Assembly: GCA_951799425.1 (NCBI GenBank)
Contig: OX637402.1
Span: 2,694,001-2,758,000 of the forward strand
Length of the DNA: 64,000 bases
Direction of reading: 5' to 3'
From: Ilex aquifolium
Lineage: Eukaryota > Streptophyta > Magnoliopsida > Aquifoliales > Aquifoliaceae
The notes beneath the pieces are model-generated. The model saw only the letters and a program-made list of their open reading frames with translations, was not told the DNA's origin and did not search any database. The translations under genes were made by a program, and so were the position numbers. Every line of letters begins with the position of its first letter. Position 1 is the stretch's first letter. Of this stretch, positions 47,400 to 59,232 are shown piece by piece.

Positions 47400-47685
47400 G
47401 TGAAGTACTCACTATCATCTGTAGTGTTATGAATGTGTGTGTAAAACTCTCTGACCATGTCCAAATTTGCTGGCATTGGGGCTGCAAACAGCTTTGTCCA
47501 CCCTCTCGAGTTAAATAACGATGGGACAAAAGTGTTACTTACCTAGCGTGATTGAACCCTCGCTCCACAAGCACAGTCCATATGATTAAAACTATGTCAT
47601 ACAACTCTCAGTACTGTGGTGTTTGAAAGTGAGCTCGACTACCTGAAACTTGTACCCTTGTCCTTTTCTAAGATCTTGGCGGCAT

Positions 47686-49473
47686 TTTCCACAAAGCAAT
47701 CGATGAAACAGTGTAAAAGTGTATGATGAACTCAGATCTAAACTCAAATAAACACTTAATCACACTCAATTCAAAAGTTTAATCACTTGTAAAAGCTTTG
47801 GGTAGGTTAGAAACTAGGTGGGTTCTTGCTTGGAAGTGTAAAGAGTGAGAGTTTCCTGTTGAAATCTCGCTTTTAAAGTTCACTGGGTCGACTCTCCAAG
47901 CAGACCGCTCAAGCGAGCCTTGAAGCAGAGCAATACTGCTGTCTGATGTCCATCCCACTTCCAAATGATTCCAATGAGTCCTGACATGCATGCATGATGT
48001 AAATCAAGCCTAAATGCTATTGAATGCAATGCAGGAATGAATTTGGATCAAAATCAAATGCAAGTTTTCAAATTTAATCAATAAATGCTCATAATTCAAA
48101 TAAATATGAAAATTACACTAATTTGCATTTTAATAGCTCCATCCAAAATTAATCATCCCAATACATTACTCTAAGTCATATTCAAATATATAAAACTCAA
48201 TTTCATGCATCGTAGAGTAATGTTTTCTCACGTGGTTCAATTTTACATATACGCGATTAAATTTTGTTCAACTTTGACAAATTCAAGTGCATAGTGTGTG
48301 AAACCAGCCTCCAACACAAAAAAGGGTCCACTAAAATTTAAATCATTAATAAGCTCATCATGAAATTCTAATGCATTGTCTAAGTGAAAACATGACCGGT
48401 GAGTGAGTGTCTTAAATATTCTATTTTTGACAACTCCCTCTTTCTTTTATCCCTTTTACTCTATGATTTCAATTAACACAATTGTGAATTCTGTAATTTA
48501 AGTGTATACTTCTAAACATGAGCTATATGAGCTTTACAAATGATTAATTTTTAATTAAGCACAACTACTCTCACAATTTGAAGTGTGATTGTTTTTAGCC
48601 ATTTATTTTTGCCTCATCTTTTAGATTTGACCACATTGGGCTCTTTTCTCACAATTGGCCTTTGACTTCTTTAAGGGATTGGGGTTTAACTAATATTTAG
48701 CCATCTGTTCACCTATTATCAACACTTAGAGTCCTTTAAGATCATTAATAATTTAAACTAATCAAACTCCTAAGTGTGAAGGTGAATGACATGTGTGTAC
48801 TTGGTTTTGAATCTTTCAAAGTTAAACACTTTCCAAGCACGCTAGGATGAAATAGACTTTGACCAATGAATCATGCAATTAGATTTATGCTACTAAGTTC
48901 TCTATCCCCTAATATGACTCATGGCAATGCACATTTCAACTTTAACTTTAGGATGGAACAATTTCAATGCAAATCAAAGTGTGAATTACCATGATCATCA
49001 AACAAAAGAAAAATAAACAAAAGAAAATTTTTGTGGCATTTTCTTTTCCAATGTTTTTGAGAATTTTCAATTCACACCACAAAAAAAATGTACAAAAATG
49101 CAACCAAGAAAAGGTAAATAAATAAAGAATTTTGCCATAAATCTTAAAAATAAATTTCAAAAGAGACATAAAAACTCTTTTTGGATTTTTGTATTTCATT
49201 TGTTTTTGGTTTTTCAAATTTCAAAAGTTTTGTATTTTCATATAGAAAACCAAATGAAAAAATAAACAAAAAAAAATATGTACAACATGTATGATCTTAG
49301 GGTGTTCGACGAAATGTATGAAAGGTCACCTAAGTCCATATTCTCATCTCTCCTACTTATTAGGAGCCATGACCTTGCTAGAAGCACTCGGGGCCTCTAA
49401 CTTGGTTGAGATGGTGAGTTTTTAAAGGTCATCCTTAGTCACCCTAACTCATTTTCCCTTCTTAAAACTCGGG
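47686..49473 (-). mobile_element. Non-coding middle of SIRE-like copy 2
   Basis: Collinear with 15,231-16,783 of copy 1. No protease, integrase, RT or RNase H motif can be read. At the ORF2 side it holds a motif GACCGCTCAAGCGAGCC (47,902-47,918), GGGTCGACTC (47,885-47,894) and a TATA-like TTTAAAAGCGAG (minus, about 47,866-47,877). Confidence 0.6.
47886..47920. repeat. Internal palindromic motif, GCTCAAGCGAGC
   Basis: GTCGAC and CCGCTCAAGCGAGCC lie 200 bp upstream of the ORF2 start. Same motif family as the SIRE-like LTRs. Confidence 0.65.
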
Positions 49474-51464
49474 TTAGGTTGATGAATGGATGCAAGAATA
49501 GCTCTCTTTCTTAAGGTTCTCTTTTGTCACCCAAACTTGTTTTTCCTTTCTAAAACTCGGGTTAGGTTGGGGAATTGGGGGGGGGGGGGGGGGGGGGAGG
49601 ACTAGCTCTCTTCTCCCCGAAAATGTGTAGATCAATCTTGACCTTGGGGGTTGAAGAAGCTTTTGACACTCTAGCATGTGGTCCATGTGATGATGATGCA
49701 TGTATATGCTTGGACTCACGTGACATCTCTAAAAGCTTGGAAAAATTAATAACTTGATTGTTCAAAGCCTTAGATTGGTGTGCTAGATGTTGAAGCTTTT
49801 TATTTAAGACATCCCTATCTTTTATGCAATGTCCACTATGATGACCATTATCTCCATGAAAATAGCACAAATCATGATTGGTTTAGGTTTCTTTAACAAC
49901 CTTCTTCTTTAAATTCCTACCCTTACCATTCTTAACCAATTTAGAGATTGTGCCTACTTGTGAGGGTGATGGGTTGGTGATATCCTTCACAAACACGCTC
50001 CTGGAAGAAGTGTGAGTGTGTTCATTTGTGTAGCCTAAGCTCATGACATTCTCTCTCAAGGAAGCTCACTCGATAAAGGATAGACTTCTTCTCATCCTCT
50101 AGGCCACATATTTGGGCATTGGACTTCACCAAATCCACTTGGAGTGCTCTTGTTTCTTCTTCACTTGAGTTGATCCAACCATTTAAGAACAACACATTGT
50201 CTTGTTGTTTGAGGAATTGTACATACAATTGATCATATACATCTTGCATATCCTCAAAACAATCTTCAACCTCCACACATGTGGGGATTTCTTTTTTCAA
50301 GTCTATTACCACCGTGGTAGGATTTATTTCAACTTCACTCATGAAAGTTGCTCTAGAGAGAGAAGAGTGTGAACATACAAAGGCCGTGAAATTCTCTTCA
50401 TCATCACTAGAAGAGGAGTTAACACTCAGGTTTGACTCACTTTCACTATCACTCCATGTGTCCTTCATAGCTCTCCTATCGTCTTTGGCAAATCTCTTTT
50501 CTTTCTATTTAGGCATTCCAATGCAATATGTCCAAATCCTTGACATTTAAAGCATTGGAAGCCTTGCCCCTTTCTCTCAACTTATTTTCAAGAGTCACTT
50601 CCCCCTTTCTTTCTTCCCTCCTTAGAAGTGGGTTTACTAGGCTTTCCTTTTGACCTTGAGGACTTGACATTACTAGCCTTGAAATATTTTTTGAACTTCC
50701 TGACAATTTAGGCTAGGTCCTCCTCTCCTAATCGAGGTGACCTGAATTTACCTCCTTGATTTGTAGAGCTTAAGGTAATGCCCTTAGCTTGCTTTAAGGA
50801 TGAAGGTTCATCTCAAAGGTCAATATAGACCTAACTAGGCCTTCCATCGACACCAACTCCATGTTGACACTTGTTTTCAAGGATGTGACCTTTGCATGAA
50901 ACCTCTCGGGTAGAGATCTCAAGATTTTTCACTTGTTGACCTTGGTACCAACATCGCTAACCTTGACACCTAATGCAAATGATAAATTTACAATATCACA
51001 CAATTTAGCGGACAATTCACTAAATGTTTCATCATCTTGCATCCTCGAAGTCTCTAACTGAGAGGTTTACATTTGGAGTGTAGACACCTTCACCATGGAT
51101 GTCCCTTCGTGGGAAACAACCAAGACGTCCCATACTTCTTTTGAATTTTTGAAATTAGCGATCTTTTGGGAAACTTATTCAGTGTCACGACATTGAATAT
51201 CGCATTTAAGCCCTAAGAGTTTGAACCCGTGGACTCATTCTCGTTATTAGTGCATATCTTCGGGGATTTTACTTCAACCACCGCTTCATCACCTTTAAAT
51301 TGTGTGGTGGTGGTAGGAGGGCTCCAACCCTCTTTCGTGGTCAACCAAATGCTCTCATCAATTGATTTTAGAAACGTTCTCATACGATCTTTCCAATATG
51401 CAAAGTTAGAACCATCAAAGGGAGGAGGTCGTGCAATTGAACCACCTTCCTTTTGAGAATCCAT
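49474..51464 (-). pseudogene. gag: copia (SIRE-like) gag, copy 2
   Basis: Starts MDSQKEGGSIARPPPFDGSN at 51,464. The copia Gag N-terminus continues with YWKDRMRTFLKSIDESIWLT and EGWSPP. The first zinc knuckle near 50,560 is intact: CFKCQGFGHIALEC (CX2CX4HX4C). An acidic stretch (WSDSESESNLSVNSSSSDDE) and a coiled-coil region follow (50,022-50,468). The second knuckle near 49,865, CYFHGDNGHHSGHC, has His for the second Cys. The C-terminus KEKQVWVTKEN is where the autonomous Gag-Pol frame would continue, but a stop follows at 49,474. A run of 21 G (plus strand) at 49,577-49,597 shifts the frame. It is better preserved than copy 1, but broken by stops and frameshifts. Confidence 0.75.
49577..49597. 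repeat. 21-bp poly-G (poly-C in gag sense)
   Basis: An uninterrupted G21 run inside gag, coding polyproline in the sense frame. Copy 1 has no such run at the equivalent site near 16,845. Confidence 0.9.
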
Positions 51465-51569
51465 TCAAAACTAACTAGTAGTAATGATAGATTTCTCGAA
51501 GGTAAACCTAGGCAAGTAAGCAAAACTAAGATATGCCTACTTGGTGTCTTATGATCTCAGGGCAACCAC

Positions 51570-51583
51570 GCTCTGATACCAAT
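51570..51583 (-). other. Primer-binding site of SIRE-like copy 2
   Basis: ATTGGTATCAGAGC on the minus strand directly after the LTR end ACAACA. Confidence 0.85.
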
Positions 51584-52993
51584 TGTTGTTCTGGGAGGGG
51601 GAACCCGATATGAATCTTTCCTCACAATTATACACATGGAGACCAAGACTCTATACCTAGGGGGGGGGGGGTTGGGGTGAATATGTTTTTCAATTTTAGC
51701 CCAAATTGATCACTAATTAAAAAACCTATATCTACTACAATTACCACTTCTCAATCAAATGCAGAAATTAACAATGGGAAACCCTTTTACACACCACAAA
51801 CACCTTTAACCATGATGATTAACTTTAATAAATATGCAATCAATTCACTCTCAATCAATCTCATGGCGATCCCAAATCCCAAAAACCCAAAGCACAACTA
51901 TGTATGTATAAATATTCAATCAATCAAATATACAAATATATAGTGCATGTGTGTGCTAACAATCATAAGTGTATAAAATAGAAAGTAAAGAACATAGGAG
52001 ATTTGTTGACATGGAAACCCTTCTTAGGAAAAACCGCAGGGAGCTGCACTGGGTTCACCAAAACCTAATCCACTGCTCACTAAGTTAACATACAAGTACT
52101 CGAGACTTATACCTTTACCAATACCATAGTTAGATGCTCTTTTCCTTGTTGTCTCTTCGTTAAAGGGCTTCCTTCAGTGTCTAGTGTAGCTTCACTTGGA
52201 CCTCCCCACCGCACGGTTCGTCTAGGCCTCGAGCAATTATGGGCATGTGAATAATCTTCGATATGCACATACCAATGAGTTTGTCAAACCATCAAGATCT
52301 TCAACACCAATTTGTGAGTTTGGGTAGAATCTCTAGCAATAGCCTTTGGATCTTACGGATCTAGGTTGTGGTGGAAGCTCTCAAGATAGAGGAATGAATT
52401 TCTCTCTTTGAAATCTCCCTAGAGGCTTAACCTAGGTGTGGGAAAGACTCTCTCTATTTATTGGTCAAGAATATAGATAGCCTTAGTCAATAAGAAAACT
52501 CAGATTCACGAATGACTACTCGATCGGTGGAAGGGCGGTCATAGGGCCATTGTTGCTGGGTGAAAACAATGTTTCAAACATGACTAAGGAAGGCACCACT
52601 CGAGCGACCATGGCCACTACTCGACCGACCATGGGATCGCTTGAGCAAGATCATAGAGCAAGGCCAGTGCTGTCTTTGTGGCTTTTTCTCTTTTCCTTTC
52701 CTAAGTCATAAAGAGACCGCTCTAGCGAAGGCTAGCGAACATACATTAGTCCCTACAGGTTTTTAAGCATAAAATCATGTAAAAACTTGTCCTCTTCAGC
52801 ACTAAAGGGTATTACTCAATGAGGAGTCTGATTGTGACTCAAACTATGTTTTGAACACTCATAAATGGTTAAGAAAAATTTTTCTTTTAAAATCACATAG
52901 GAGTCATAATCGGATTGCTTCTAATTCGATTTTTATAATAATCAACCTACGTTAAAATAACTAAGGGGTCATCTTAGTTTTCTAGGTCATTAT
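51584..52993 (-). mobile_element. SIRE-like copia 5' LTR (copy 2), truncated
   Basis: Starts TGTTGTTCTGGGAGGGGG next to the PBS. It is collinear with 43,155-44,500 and ends at 52,993, where an Athila LTR begins, so its outer ~250 bp are displaced beyond the window. TATA-like CCAATAAATAG (minus) is at 52,453-52,463. It contains a G11 run near 51,661. Confidence 0.85.
52518..52740. repeat. Palindromic motif island, GCTCGAGCGA type
   Basis: CTACTCGATCGGTGG, CCACTCGAGCGACCATGG, CTACTCGACCGACCATGG, TCGCTTGAGCAAG and CTCTAGCGAAGGCTAGCGAA. Confidence 0.8.
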
Positions 52994-54675
52994 TGATGAA
53001 TGCATAATATTTGCATATTTAACGGCTTCATTACATTCATTCTAGCTTGGTTTTGGAATGATTTATTTGAATTTAGTTTAATTTGGAGATTAATGGAGAT
53101 ATGTGTAATTGCAGGTGATTGGGTGTAAATATAGGGTTTTATCACTATCCAATATTTTGTGGACAAAATGTGAAGGAAGGAATACAAAAGATGAGGGATC
53201 GGGAGTGTAGAAGTGCAAAAATCAAAGAAAGCAAATAGGTACCAGTACCTGTGAAGTTAAGTATCGGTACCTATGCCCACTGGAAGCTAAGTACCGGTAC
53301 CTGAGACCTATTTGAAATTGAAGAATGAAGGAGGTACCGGTACCTTCATCACTTGGTACTAGTACCTGAGTCCACTGGAAGTGGGGTGCCGGTACCAAAG
53401 CCCAGACTTCTCGAACTTGGCTCTCGACGTTCTCATCGACCACAAGGGTACTTCTAGGGATGTCTAAGCCATATTATGGCATTATTAATACTACACTATG
53501 ACCTCTAACCACTACATTCAGCTTTCAAGCATGAATGAGTGAGGAAAAAATAGATAACAAGAGGAGAGTGGAAGTGGTTGGAAACGACAAGGAGGCCATA
53601 CTTTTGCTGATTTGGGAAGAAATCTTGGACAACCTCTCTCCAATCAAGGTCTCTCAGAACTTTTTAGAGGAGGGAGAACATTAAGCATGAAAGTATCCAA
53701 GGAACACATTAACACATTTAAGCTTTTACAGAGAGGAGCTCCAAGCAAGAAGAACCATTGCTTTAGAGAGAGAAAGTTGGGTTTTTATATTTTCTTGCTT
53801 ATTTTCATTCTAGTAAGTTTCTAAAGCTTATAATCTTGATTTCTAAACTTGGTAAAACTTCCATTTTCAATTATGAATGCATTTTGTTAGAGTTTCACCG
53901 CGACATCGGGTTCGGGGAAACTGCATTTTCAAGTTTTTGAACATTTGTGCTTTAACTTCTATGTTTTTGATATTTGATCAAAGTTTTAAGTTTGTTTACC
54001 CTTTTCTTTAACTAGTTTAAGTTAGTGTTTGTTTCCTTTACAATGTTTTCCATTTTCCTTAACAATTTCATTTCATCTATGACCGGCTAAACCATTTTTT
54101 GGCGAAATCCAAGGAAGGATTTTCATTCGGGTATGGGAAAATTAATGTTGAATTTGACTAGGTAGATTGCAACGTATAGGTTTGTACACATTTGATGTAC
54201 TGTAGACTTGTCACGGGGCAAGCTTTATCGTCCCTTCAAATATATACGAATCAATTTAACACAAATACACACATTTGGTGATTCTTGATTTCTAACTGCT
54301 ATCTTTCGATTGAAAAAAAACACTTTTGAGTTCAATTGAGTTATAAGGAGGATTGATTAACCATACCCTGTGGAATGAATTCCAAGGATTAGCCAACCCT
54401 TTTTATTTATAGAGTTTCAAACCCGGAATCTCACGATTCACCAACACTTTCGAAGAACCAATTTTTACTTTTATTTTAAAAAAATCCTTTTGAAGCACTT
54501 AGTCTTGACCTTCCCTTAGGAGATGACTTAGAACTTTTTTTGAGTCAATACACGACACATAAGACTCCCTACGCTTGAGGAGCAACTTTTGCACCATCAT
54601 AATTTTAAGTGTACACCACTTTTGACGCCCACATACATTGAAACACATTCCACAAAACAAGGAGAAATAAACTCA
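52994..54675 (+). mobile_element. Athila 5' LTR
   Basis: TGATGAATGCATAATATTTG to about AAATAAACTCA, 1,682 bp. Its start matches 63,237 (TGATGAGTGTGTAATATTGC) and 45,811. The motif island (53,238-53,402) is followed by the leader AGAGAGAAAGTTGGGTTTTT. The ORF at 53,612-53,824 lies in this leader and is not supported. Confidence 0.9.
53238..53402. repeat. Palindromic motif island, GGTACCGGTACC type
   Basis: AGGTACCAGTACCTG, AGTATCGGTACCTA, AAGTACCGGTACCTGAG, GAGGTACCGGTACCTTC, TTGGTACTAGTACCTGAG and GTGCCGGTACCAAAG in 165 bp. Spacers include CCCACTGGAAGCTAAG. Confidence 0.9.
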
Positions 54676-54684
54676 ACCATTTTT

Positions 54685-54702
54685 TGGCGCCATTGTCGGG
54701 GA
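54685..54702 (+). other. Primer-binding site of Athila
   Basis: TGGCGCCATTGTCGGGGA, one or two changes from the TGGCGCCGTTGCCGGGGA site typical of Athila/Tat elements (tRNA-Asp type). Confidence 0.9.
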
Positions 54703-54900
54703 GGGTACAAGTGCTAAGCAATTGAAGGTGATTTGGACCAACGGAGGTAAGTATCGTGATTTTCATCACATGCTAAGATATGTTGTTCCATTGTATATAG
54801 TTTTCGATTGTAGTTAGTTTTAATTATGTATAGTTAGTACACTTGCATGTGTGGATGTGATAACCAAAATAGACTAGTTAGACGTGACCAAGGACCAAAC

Positions 54901-55440
54901 ATGAACATAGATGAAGATCCCCCTGAACATGCTGGGGATAATTTTGTGGATGTTAGTGTTAACAATCCAAGGGTGGGGGTAGTGCAAAACCCTAGAGTAT
55001 AAAACCACCAAGTGCAAATTCCCTTTCTAAGAAATGAAGGAAATAATCTCCCGATTGATTCCCAGTGAGGCCAATGAGATATTATCTTCAACCCACACAA
55101 ATCACCACCCCATCATGCATACTCTTACCTATGCAACCACATGGTTTTCTCGTCAAACTGAGCATGTTACAACTCTCAATTCCATGGCATTGAAAGAGAA
55201 AATCCTTACTTGCATATTATGGAATTTGAAAAAATAGTTGGAACATTCATCTCTAATAATGCAATGGAAGAAATGGGACGCATCAAGTTATTCCCCTTCT
55301 CTCTCAAAGATAAAACAAAAACTTGGTTAAATTCCTTGAAACCATGCTCGATAAGTTCTTGGGCCCAAATGTTGGCTGAATTTAAAAAATTAAAAAGAGA
55401 CAAAGGGTGACCTCGGAGAGAGTGAACAATGTGAGTAACC
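54901..55440 (+). pseudogene. gag: Athila gag, internally deleted
   Basis: Starts MNIDEDPPEHAGDNF at 54,901. After frameshifts it reads FHGIERENPYLHIMEFEKIV and then IKLFPFSLKDKTKTWLNSL and SSWAQMLAEF, the core of the plant retrotransposon Gag domain (PF03732 type). Shortly after AEFKKLKRDKG the frame collapses and at about 55,555 the text is already protease-proximal. The C-terminal half of gag with its zinc knuckle is therefore deleted. Several stops. Confidence 0.75.
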
Positions 55441-55539
55441 CAAGTTATGGATTTGACTGTGAATGATTGTCTTATCCCTGCCCCCTATCCCCAACAGTTG
55501 AGGGCACCTGCTAAGATTACTAATTATTCTGATATTCTT

Positions 55540-58500
55540 TAGATGTTTAAGTAGGTGAAGTTCAATATTCCACTCTTCGATGCCATCAAGGAAATTCCTT
55601 CTTGTGCAAAGATATTTAAGGACTAATGCATCGCTAAGAGGAAGTTGAATGTGCACAAGAAAACATTCCTCATCGAGCGAGTGAGCTCCATCTTGAGGAC
55701 AAACACTCCACCCAAGTTCAAGGATCGCGGCTACCCTACCATTTCCATCATAATTGGGAATTGCCATGTGGAACAAGAATTGCTAGACTTGGGAACGAGT
55801 GTCAACCTCCTACCATTCTCGGTGCACCAACTACAACTAGAGGAGTTGAAACCAACCTCCATCAGCTTTCACCTGGCGAATCGTAGCGTGAGAACGCTGA
55901 GGGGAGTAGTAGAGGATGTGTTGGTCCAAGTGGAAACATTTTACTTTCCTGTTGATTTTATTATGCTTGACACTCACCTTGTTGCTAACCCCACTACACA
56001 GATTCATGTCATTCTAGGTAGACCTTTTTCTTGCAACCTCTAATGCTGTGATTAATTGCAAGAATGGTTTAATGAAGCTAGCATTTGAGAATATGACAAT
56101 GGATCTCAATCAGTTTAACCTGGGCAAGCAACTGTGGGACGATGAGGAAATTCATGAAGTCAACAAAATTGACATACTAGTGGAGCATCACATGGTCCTA
56201 TTGTGCAACACAATTTTGGGGGAGGATGAATTCAATAATGATTTGGAACCAGAAACTATTCAAGGGGTGAGAAATTAGACCCCGACATTCGAGAAGTTTC
56301 ATCCACAAGAGAAGAAGATCTTTCCATCCATTGTACAACCACTAATTTTGGAATTAAATCCATTATCATCTACACTAAAACATGCATTTTTGGGGGAGAA
56401 CAAGACATTTCTAATGGTGATAAGCTCTTCATTAGAGCTGGAGTAAGAAGAAAAATTGTTGAGTGTTTTGAGGAAGCACAAAGGAGCTATCAGTTGGACT
56501 ATTACCGGCATCAAGGGAATTAGCTCTCTCATTTGCACTCATAGACTCAATCCAATCATGAAGGATGTGGTTAAAGATGAAGTGCTCAAGCTACTTGATA
56601 TGGAAATCATCTTTGTGATTGCCAACAGTAAGTGGGTCAGTCCCACACAAGTAGTACCCCAAAAGTCAGGAGTAATGGTGGTAGCCAATGAGGAGAATGA
56701 ATTGATCCCAACTCGGGTGGTCACCGTTTGGAGATTTTGCGTAGATTATTGGAAGGTGAACTCATGCACGCACAAGGATCATTTTCTGCAACCCTTCCTT
56801 GATCAAGTGTTGGAAAGGGTAGCACGGCATCTATTTTATTGCTTCCTAGATAGCTACTCCGGCTATAACCAAATTGAGATTGCCCTGGAGGACCAAGAAA
56901 AAACTATGTTCACTTGCCCCTTTGGAACATATGCATAACGTCGAATGTCATTTGGGTTATGCAATGCCCCAAGGAGGTTCCAAAGGTGTATGATGGGGAT
57001 CTTCAGTGACATGGTGGAGAATATTATGGAAGTATTCATGGATGACTTCTCGGTATTTGGAGACTCCTTCGAGGGATGCTTGGGAAATTTGGAGAAAGTA
57101 TTAGAGAGGTGTGAGGAGAAGAACTTGGTGGTTAACTGGGAGAAGTGCCACCTATGGTGACTCAAGGGATTGTGTTGGATCACATTGTATCTGCAAAGGG
57201 GATAGAGGTGGACAAGTCCAAAGTTGAAGTAATTTCTAATTTTCCTACTCCCAAGATCGTCAAAAACATCAGATCGTTTCTTGGCCATGCAAGTTTTTAT
57301 CATCGTTTCATTAAAATTTTTAGTGCATTGGAAAGACCCTTAACTAATTTGTTGGCAAAGGATGTCCCGTTTATGTGGTCGAATGATTGTAAGACATATT
57401 TTCAAAAACTCAAAATTATGTTACTTTCACCTCCAATCATGCAACCACCCATTTGGGAACTTCCATTAAGCTCATGTGTGACGCGAGTGATTACGCAGTC
57501 GACGCAGTGCTGGGTCGAAGGCAAGACAAAAAACTTCATGTCATATACTATGCTAGCAAAACCTTAAACGAAGCTCAAATGAACTACACTATGACTGAAA
57601 AGGAGTTACTAGCTATAGTGTTTGCCCTAGATAAATTTAGGTCATACATCATTGGTTCGCATATAGTTGTCTATACGGATCACTCTGCTTTGAAATATTT
57701 GTTGTCTAAGTAGGATGCCAAACTGAGACGCATTAGGTGGATGATTCTCCTTCAAGAATTTTATTTGATCATCAAAGACGAGAAAAGAGTCGAGAATGTG
57801 GTGGCAGACCGTTTATCACGGCTTGTTGTCTAAGACACCGATGAACACATTCCTATTCCTGATTCTTTCCCAGACGAGAATTCATTTTCCATTCATTCAG
57901 TTTGTCCATGGTATGCTGACATCTGCAATTTTCTTACCACAGGACAAATGCCCCCACATTAGAGCTCGAAGGACAAGAGAAAATTTATGGTGGAGGTGAA
58001 GTACTTTTACTTCAAAAATCCATACCTGTTCAAATATTTCCCTGACCAAGTCATGAGGAGATGCGTACCAGACAATGGACAACGAGATTTCCTTTCCTTC
58101 TGCCATTCCGAAGCATGTGACAAGCACTTCTCTTCCAAGAAAACTTCAGCTAAGATCTTACAATATGATTTTTACTGGCCTACATTATTTAAAGACTATG
58201 TTTCATATTGCAAATAATGTGATTGGTGTCAGAGGCTAGGAAGTGTAACCCCTAGGAACATGATGCCCCTTACCCTTATATTTTTCATAGAAATATTTGA
58301 TTGTTTGGGTATCGATTTCATAAGTCCCTTCCCCATGTCCTATGACTACCTTTACATACTCTTGGCAGTAGACTACATGTCTAAGTGGGTAGAGGCAATC
58401 CCTAATAGGACCAATGACCAACAAGTAGTGGTCCAGTTCTTAAAAGAAAACATAATGTCTAGGTTTGGGATGCCTCGAGCCGTGATAAGTGATGGTGGTT

Positions 58501-59232
58501 TACATTTCTACAATAGGCCATTTGCTTCATTAATGCATAAGTATGACATAACACGTAAGGTGTCCACTGCATATCACCCACAGACCAATGGCCAAGCTGA
58601 GTTGACCAATAGGGAAATAAAGAACATACTTGAGAAGATGGTTAACCCTAATCAAAAGGATTGGTCACTTAGATTGACTAATGCCTTATAGGCTTACTGC
58701 ACTGCTTACAAGACCATTCTGGGTATGTCATCCTACAAGTTAGTCTATGGCAAGGCTTGCCACTTACCAGTGGAGATGGAGCACAGGGCAATATTGGGCC
58801 ATAAAGATTTTGAATTTCAACCTCGGCCTAGCTGGGAGTCATAGGAAGTTGGCGATAAATGAGTTGGAAAAGATCTGTAGGGATGCATACGAGAGCTCTA
58901 GAATTCACAAAGAAAGGGCTAAAATTTTACATGACAAATCCATTTTAAGGAAGACATTTGAGACCGGCCAAAAAGTGCTCTTGTATAATTTCTGCCTTTC
59001 CATTTTCCAAGGGAAACTTTGTTCCCGGTGGGATGACCCCTACATTGTCACGGTGGCCTATCCACATGGATTTGTGGACATAGAAAAACCCGAGGATAGC
59101 AAGACATTCAAGGTCAATTTTCAAAGACTTAAGCCATTCTTTGAGGGTTTTGAACTCGAGGAGGTTGAGGAGGAATTGGTTGATCCGGTATACCTGGATC
59201 TTGTTAAGGACTATTTTTTCAGTAAATGTTAG
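55540..59232 (+). pseudogene. pol: Athila pol polyprotein, broken
   Basis: Order PR-RT-RH-INT. Protease (55,560-56,045): FNIPLFDAIKEIP, CHVEQELLDLGTSVNLLPFS with the Athila-style LLDLG active site, and VILGRPF. RT (56,456-57,160): FCVDYWKVNS, FLDSYSGYNQIEIA, FGTYA-stop-RRMSFGLCNAP and VFMDDFSVFG with the catalytic MDD. RNase H (57,145-57,713): MCDASDYAVDAVLG and TEKELLAIVFAL. Integrase (57,987-59,170): HSEACDKHF and CDWCQ zinc finger, core residues in GIDFISPFP, VISDGGLHF and NGQAELTNREIK, then GQKVLLYN and GKLCSRWDDPYIV. Stops lie near 56,936, 57,711, 58,215 and 58,689, with frameshifts near 57,155 and 57,455. Minus-strand ORFs here are shadows. Confidence 0.92.

Larger units (their letters stand above)
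44885..47685 (-). pseudogene. ORF2 of SIRE-like copy 2 (PF20167-like), split by a solo LTR
   Basis: Read on the minus strand with the insert (45,811-47,399) removed. It may start MPPRS at 47,685. RGWTKLFAAPMPANLDMVRE and FYTHIHNTTDDSEYF follow at about 47,500-47,410. The other side of the insert continues TYVRGELFNFF, MLYGVPYPDDWNC, RDYRFINLIVNYNID and AIGMGLDIDLPQVIFQII, and ends near MKSLRLDQRENRRDVRRLRD. The GW turn, MVREFY and VRGE elements and the IDLP helix are the features I associate with the plant transposon protein domain family. Several stops and frameshifts make it dead. The gene sits where SIRE elements would have sequence between pol and the PPT, but no pol precedes it. Confidence 0.6.
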
